This document shows positions 62,322 to 64,000 of a stretch of DNA of 64,000 bases, piece after piece; position 1 is the stretch's first letter, and every line of letters starts with the position of its first letter. The notes under the pieces are model-generated. The model made no database searches and was not told the origin of the DNA. It worked only from the letters and a program-made list of their open reading frames with translations. Source of the DNA: an uncultured Bacteroidota bacterium (GTDB taxonomy: Bacteria; Bacteroidota; Bacteroidia; Bacteroidales; SZUA-534); the NCBI GenBank assembly GCA_946186925.1, contig CAMHPA010000008.1:1-64000 (forward strand), written 5' to 3'. Both the position numbers and the translations under genes were made by a program.

Positions 62322-63401
62322 ATGAAAATGAATAGATTAATATCTGTCTTCTCGTTGGGCGTTTTAGCATTGTCTTTCACAGCATGCAAAAATGCCGATA
62401 AGTCATTCCCCGATTACGATGGCGGAACATCAGCTTATTTTGCATATCAATATCCGATTCGCACGCTGGTGCTTGGTAACATTGAAACTTACGACAACAC
62501 CAGCGACAACGAAGGCCGCTTTACTATTTACGCAACTTGCGGCGGTTCATATTCTGGTCTGAACGCCAAAATTGAGGTTAAAATTGACGAGTCACTTACT
62601 GATGGCCTCTATTTTGAGGATGGTACAAAGGTTAAACCAATGCCGAAGGATTATTATACTGTTAGCGGAGAAGAGCTTGACTATGCAGGCGGTTACCGTG
62701 GCGGTATCGAGATTCAGCTTAACGACAAGTTCTTCGCCGACTCATTGTCTATCACCAACAACTATGTTATTCCTGTTGTTATGGGTGATAAATTCTCAGG
62801 TGTTGACCAAATAGTTCGCGGAACGCCTGTTTTTGAAGGCTCAACCCCATCTCGTCATGAAATTGACAAATGGAAAGTTACTCCAGGCGATTTCACATTG
62901 TTCTGTGTAAACTATATCAATGAGTATACAGCAACATATCTGCGCCGTGGCGTTGATACTTTTGATAAAACGCAATTTGAAGGTACCATACCAACCGGAT
63001 ACGCAAAAGTTACAGAAAACCGTCGTAATGAGTTTATCGAACGTGATGAGGTTGTTAGCACCAAAACTGTTGCAAGGAATAAAATCCTTTTGCCAATAGC
63101 TACTACAGAAGTCGCCGGCAAAAACAGCCCCTGCCAACTTATTCTTACTTTCGATGATAATGGGAATTGTACTATTGAGTCTAACACTGCTGGTTGTACA
63201 GCAAAAGGTACAGGCCGCTACTCGAAGGGGACTGCCATCAAAGCTTGGGGTAACAAAGACCGCGATGAGTTGATTCTTGACTACACTCTCGATTTTGCTA
63301 AAGACAATGTCCACTATGCCACCAAAGACACCCTTGTTTGGCGTGATCGTGGTACAGTTGCAGGAATAAGGTCTTTCAAGCCAGTTTACAAGGAAGAATA
63401 A
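62322..63401 (+). CDS. DUF1735/DUF5627-type surface lipoprotein without the inserted module
   Basis: A 359-residue lipoprotein (lipobox FTAC, Cys22) closing cassette 2. It matches 50518-52065 at both ends (DYDGGTSAYFAYQYPIRTL, PMPKDYY, TATYLRRGVDTFDK; then FIERDEVVSTKTVARNKILLP, WGNKDRDELILDY, ATKDTLVWRDRG), but lacks the 156-residue carbohydrate-binding-like insert; the two halves are joined by about ten residues after DTFDKTQFE. So this is the plain two-domain form. Probably a surface accessory protein of the second transporter set. An AAGGAG lies just before the start, which is uncommon in this phylum. Confidence 0.83.
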   Translation: MKMNRLISVFSLGVLALSFTACKNADKSFPDYDGGTSAYFAYQYPIRTLVLGNIETYDNTSDNEGRFTIYATCGGSYSGLNAKIEVKIDESLTDGLYFEDGTKVKPMPKDYYTVSGEELDYAGGYRGGIEIQLNDKFFADSLSITNNYVIPVVMGDKFSGVDQIVRGTPVFEGSTPSRHEIDKWKVTPGDFTLFCVNYINEYTATYLRRGVDTFDKTQFEGTIPTGYAKVTENRRNEFIERDEVVSTKTVARNKILLPIATTEVAGKNSPCQLILTFDDNGNCTIESNTAGCTAKGTGRYSKGTAIKAWGNKDRDELILDYTLDFAKDNVHYATKDTLVWRDRGTVAGIRSFKPVYKEE

Positions 63402-63418
63402 CAGTCGAGTATCATAAC

Positions 63419-63451
63419 AAAAAGGTCTTGAGTTTTCTCAAGGCCTTTTTT
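63419..63451 (+). terminator. Intrinsic terminator of cassette 2
   Basis: AAAAAGGTCTTGAG and CTCAAGGCCTTTTT pair around TTTT with one wobble, followed by T. It is a diverged copy of the cassette 1 terminator. Confidence 0.85.
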
Positions 63452-63455
63452 GTTG

Positions 63456-63486
63456 TTTGTGCGCATAGCCTAAAAACCTATTTTTG
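63456..63486 (+). promoter_or_regulatory. Promoter of the uracil-DNA glycosylase gene
   Basis: TTTG (63456-63459) and TATTTTTG (63479-63486) are 19 nt apart, matching the Bacteroidota -33/-7 consensus, and the -7 box ends 16 bases before the ATG at 63503. Confidence 0.65.
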
Positions 63487-63502
63487 CCAAAAACTGAACA
63501 AA

Positions 63503-64000
63503 ATGGAAGTAAGCATAGAGCAATCGTGGAAAGAGCGCTTGCAGGGCGAGTTCGACAAGCCATACTTCAAGACGCTGACCGATTTTGTGCGCGATGAGTA
63601 CCGCACTAATGTCGTTTATCCGCCAGGAAAACTGATTTTCAACGCTTTCAACCTTTGCCCGTTCGACGATGTGAAGGTTGTGATAATTGGTCAGGACCCA
63701 TATCACGGTCCGGGGCAGGCTCACGGTTTGTGCTTCTCGGTGCAGGACGGAGTGGCTTATCCGCCGTCGTTGCGCAACATTTTCAAGGAGATACACGACG
63801 ACATTGGCTCACCAATACCCGCATCGGGCGATTTGACGCGCTGGGCTAAGCAGGGAGTCCTGCTGCTCAACGCTACGCTTACCGTTCGGGCAAATTTGGC
63901 AGGCTCGCACCAAAAGCGCGGCTGGGAAACGTTCACCGACGCTGTCATCAGCGCTGTTGCCAAAGAACGGAAGAACATTGTTTACATTTTGTGGGGCTCG
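63503..64000 (+). CDS. ung: Uracil-DNA glycosylase, family 1 (3' end outside the window)
   Basis: The first 166 codons of a base-excision repair enzyme that removes uracil from DNA. Motif A, VVIIGQDPYHGPGQAHGLCFSV, contains the catalytic Asp in GQDPYH. PPSLRNIFKEI and the stretch GVLLLNATLTVRANLAGSHQKRGWE (uracil-binding Asn in LLNATLTV) fit family 1 closely. The gene runs off the window at VYILWGS; the final HPSP loop is not visible. The start follows a clear promoter at a normal distance. It is unrelated to the upstream glycan locus, from which a terminator separates it. Confidence 0.95.
   Translation, partial: MEVSIEQSWKERLQGEFDKPYFKTLTDFVRDEYRTNVVYPPGKLIFNAFNLCPFDDVKVVIIGQDPYHGPGQAHGLCFSVQDGVAYPPSLRNIFKEIHDDIGSPIPASGDLTRWAKQGVLLLNATLTVRANLAGSHQKRGWETFTDAVISAVAKERKNIVYILWGS

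Overview
The window looks like a chromosomal stretch from a Bacteroidales bacterium (phylum Bacteroidota) that uses a type IX secretion system. It carries SusC/SusD pairs, a hybrid two-component regulator, Bacteroidota-type promoters (-7 box TAnnTTTG) and five proteins with a T9SS type A sorting domain (three CotH proteins, the product of 11327-13171 and the product of 28982-30346). Gut Bacteroides generally lack T9SS, so an uncultured gut, rumen or digester Bacteroidales, or a Prevotella/Porphyromonas-like relative, fits better. Nothing in the sequence fixes genus or species. No tRNA, rRNA, CRISPR array, transposase or phage integrase was seen.

Layout. (1) 1-8292: two paralogous minus-strand genes for very long secreted surface fibres (collagen-like tracts, a 41-residue repeat array, YadA-like head repeats and a C-terminal S74 self-cleaving chaperone), separated by an intergenic stretch rich in palindromic repeats. 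(2) 8293-13991: a minus-strand operon with touching or overlapping genes: PASTA membrane protein, T9SS-secreted protein, RluA/RluD-family pseudouridine synthase, U32 family protein. (3) 14155-25159: a START-like periplasmic protein, then three tandem CotH-like secreted proteins with lamin-tail and T9SS domains. (4) 25148-28614: CPBP membrane protease, NfeD-family protease and a secreted alpha/beta-hydrolase, all minus. (5) 28982-63401: a large polysaccharide-utilisation-type locus. A hybrid two-component regulator (36042-40151) separates a minus-strand arm (SusC, SusD, and beyond a terminator a secreted protein with two carbohydrate-binding-like modules) from a plus-strand arm made of two tandem copies of a five-gene cassette SusC-SusD-SusC-SusD-lipoprotein (40466-52065 and 52440-63401). 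(6) 63503-64000: uracil-DNA glycosylase, cut by the window end.

How it fits together. The regulator probably senses an oligosaccharide in the periplasm and switches on the flanking SusC/SusD transporters. The order SusC-SusD-SusC-SusD-surface lipoprotein resembles the xusA-E order known from xylan loci of Prevotella and Bacteroides. The carbohydrate-binding-like modules here (motif W-D-x-Q-F) resemble, from memory, those inserted in Bacteroidota GH10 xylanases. A xylan-like glycan is therefore the best guess, but no glycoside hydrolase lies in the window, so the substrate is unproven. About 41 of the 64 kb consists of tandemly duplicated families (two S74 fibres, three CotH proteins, two five-gene cassettes), so local gene duplication is the dominant theme.
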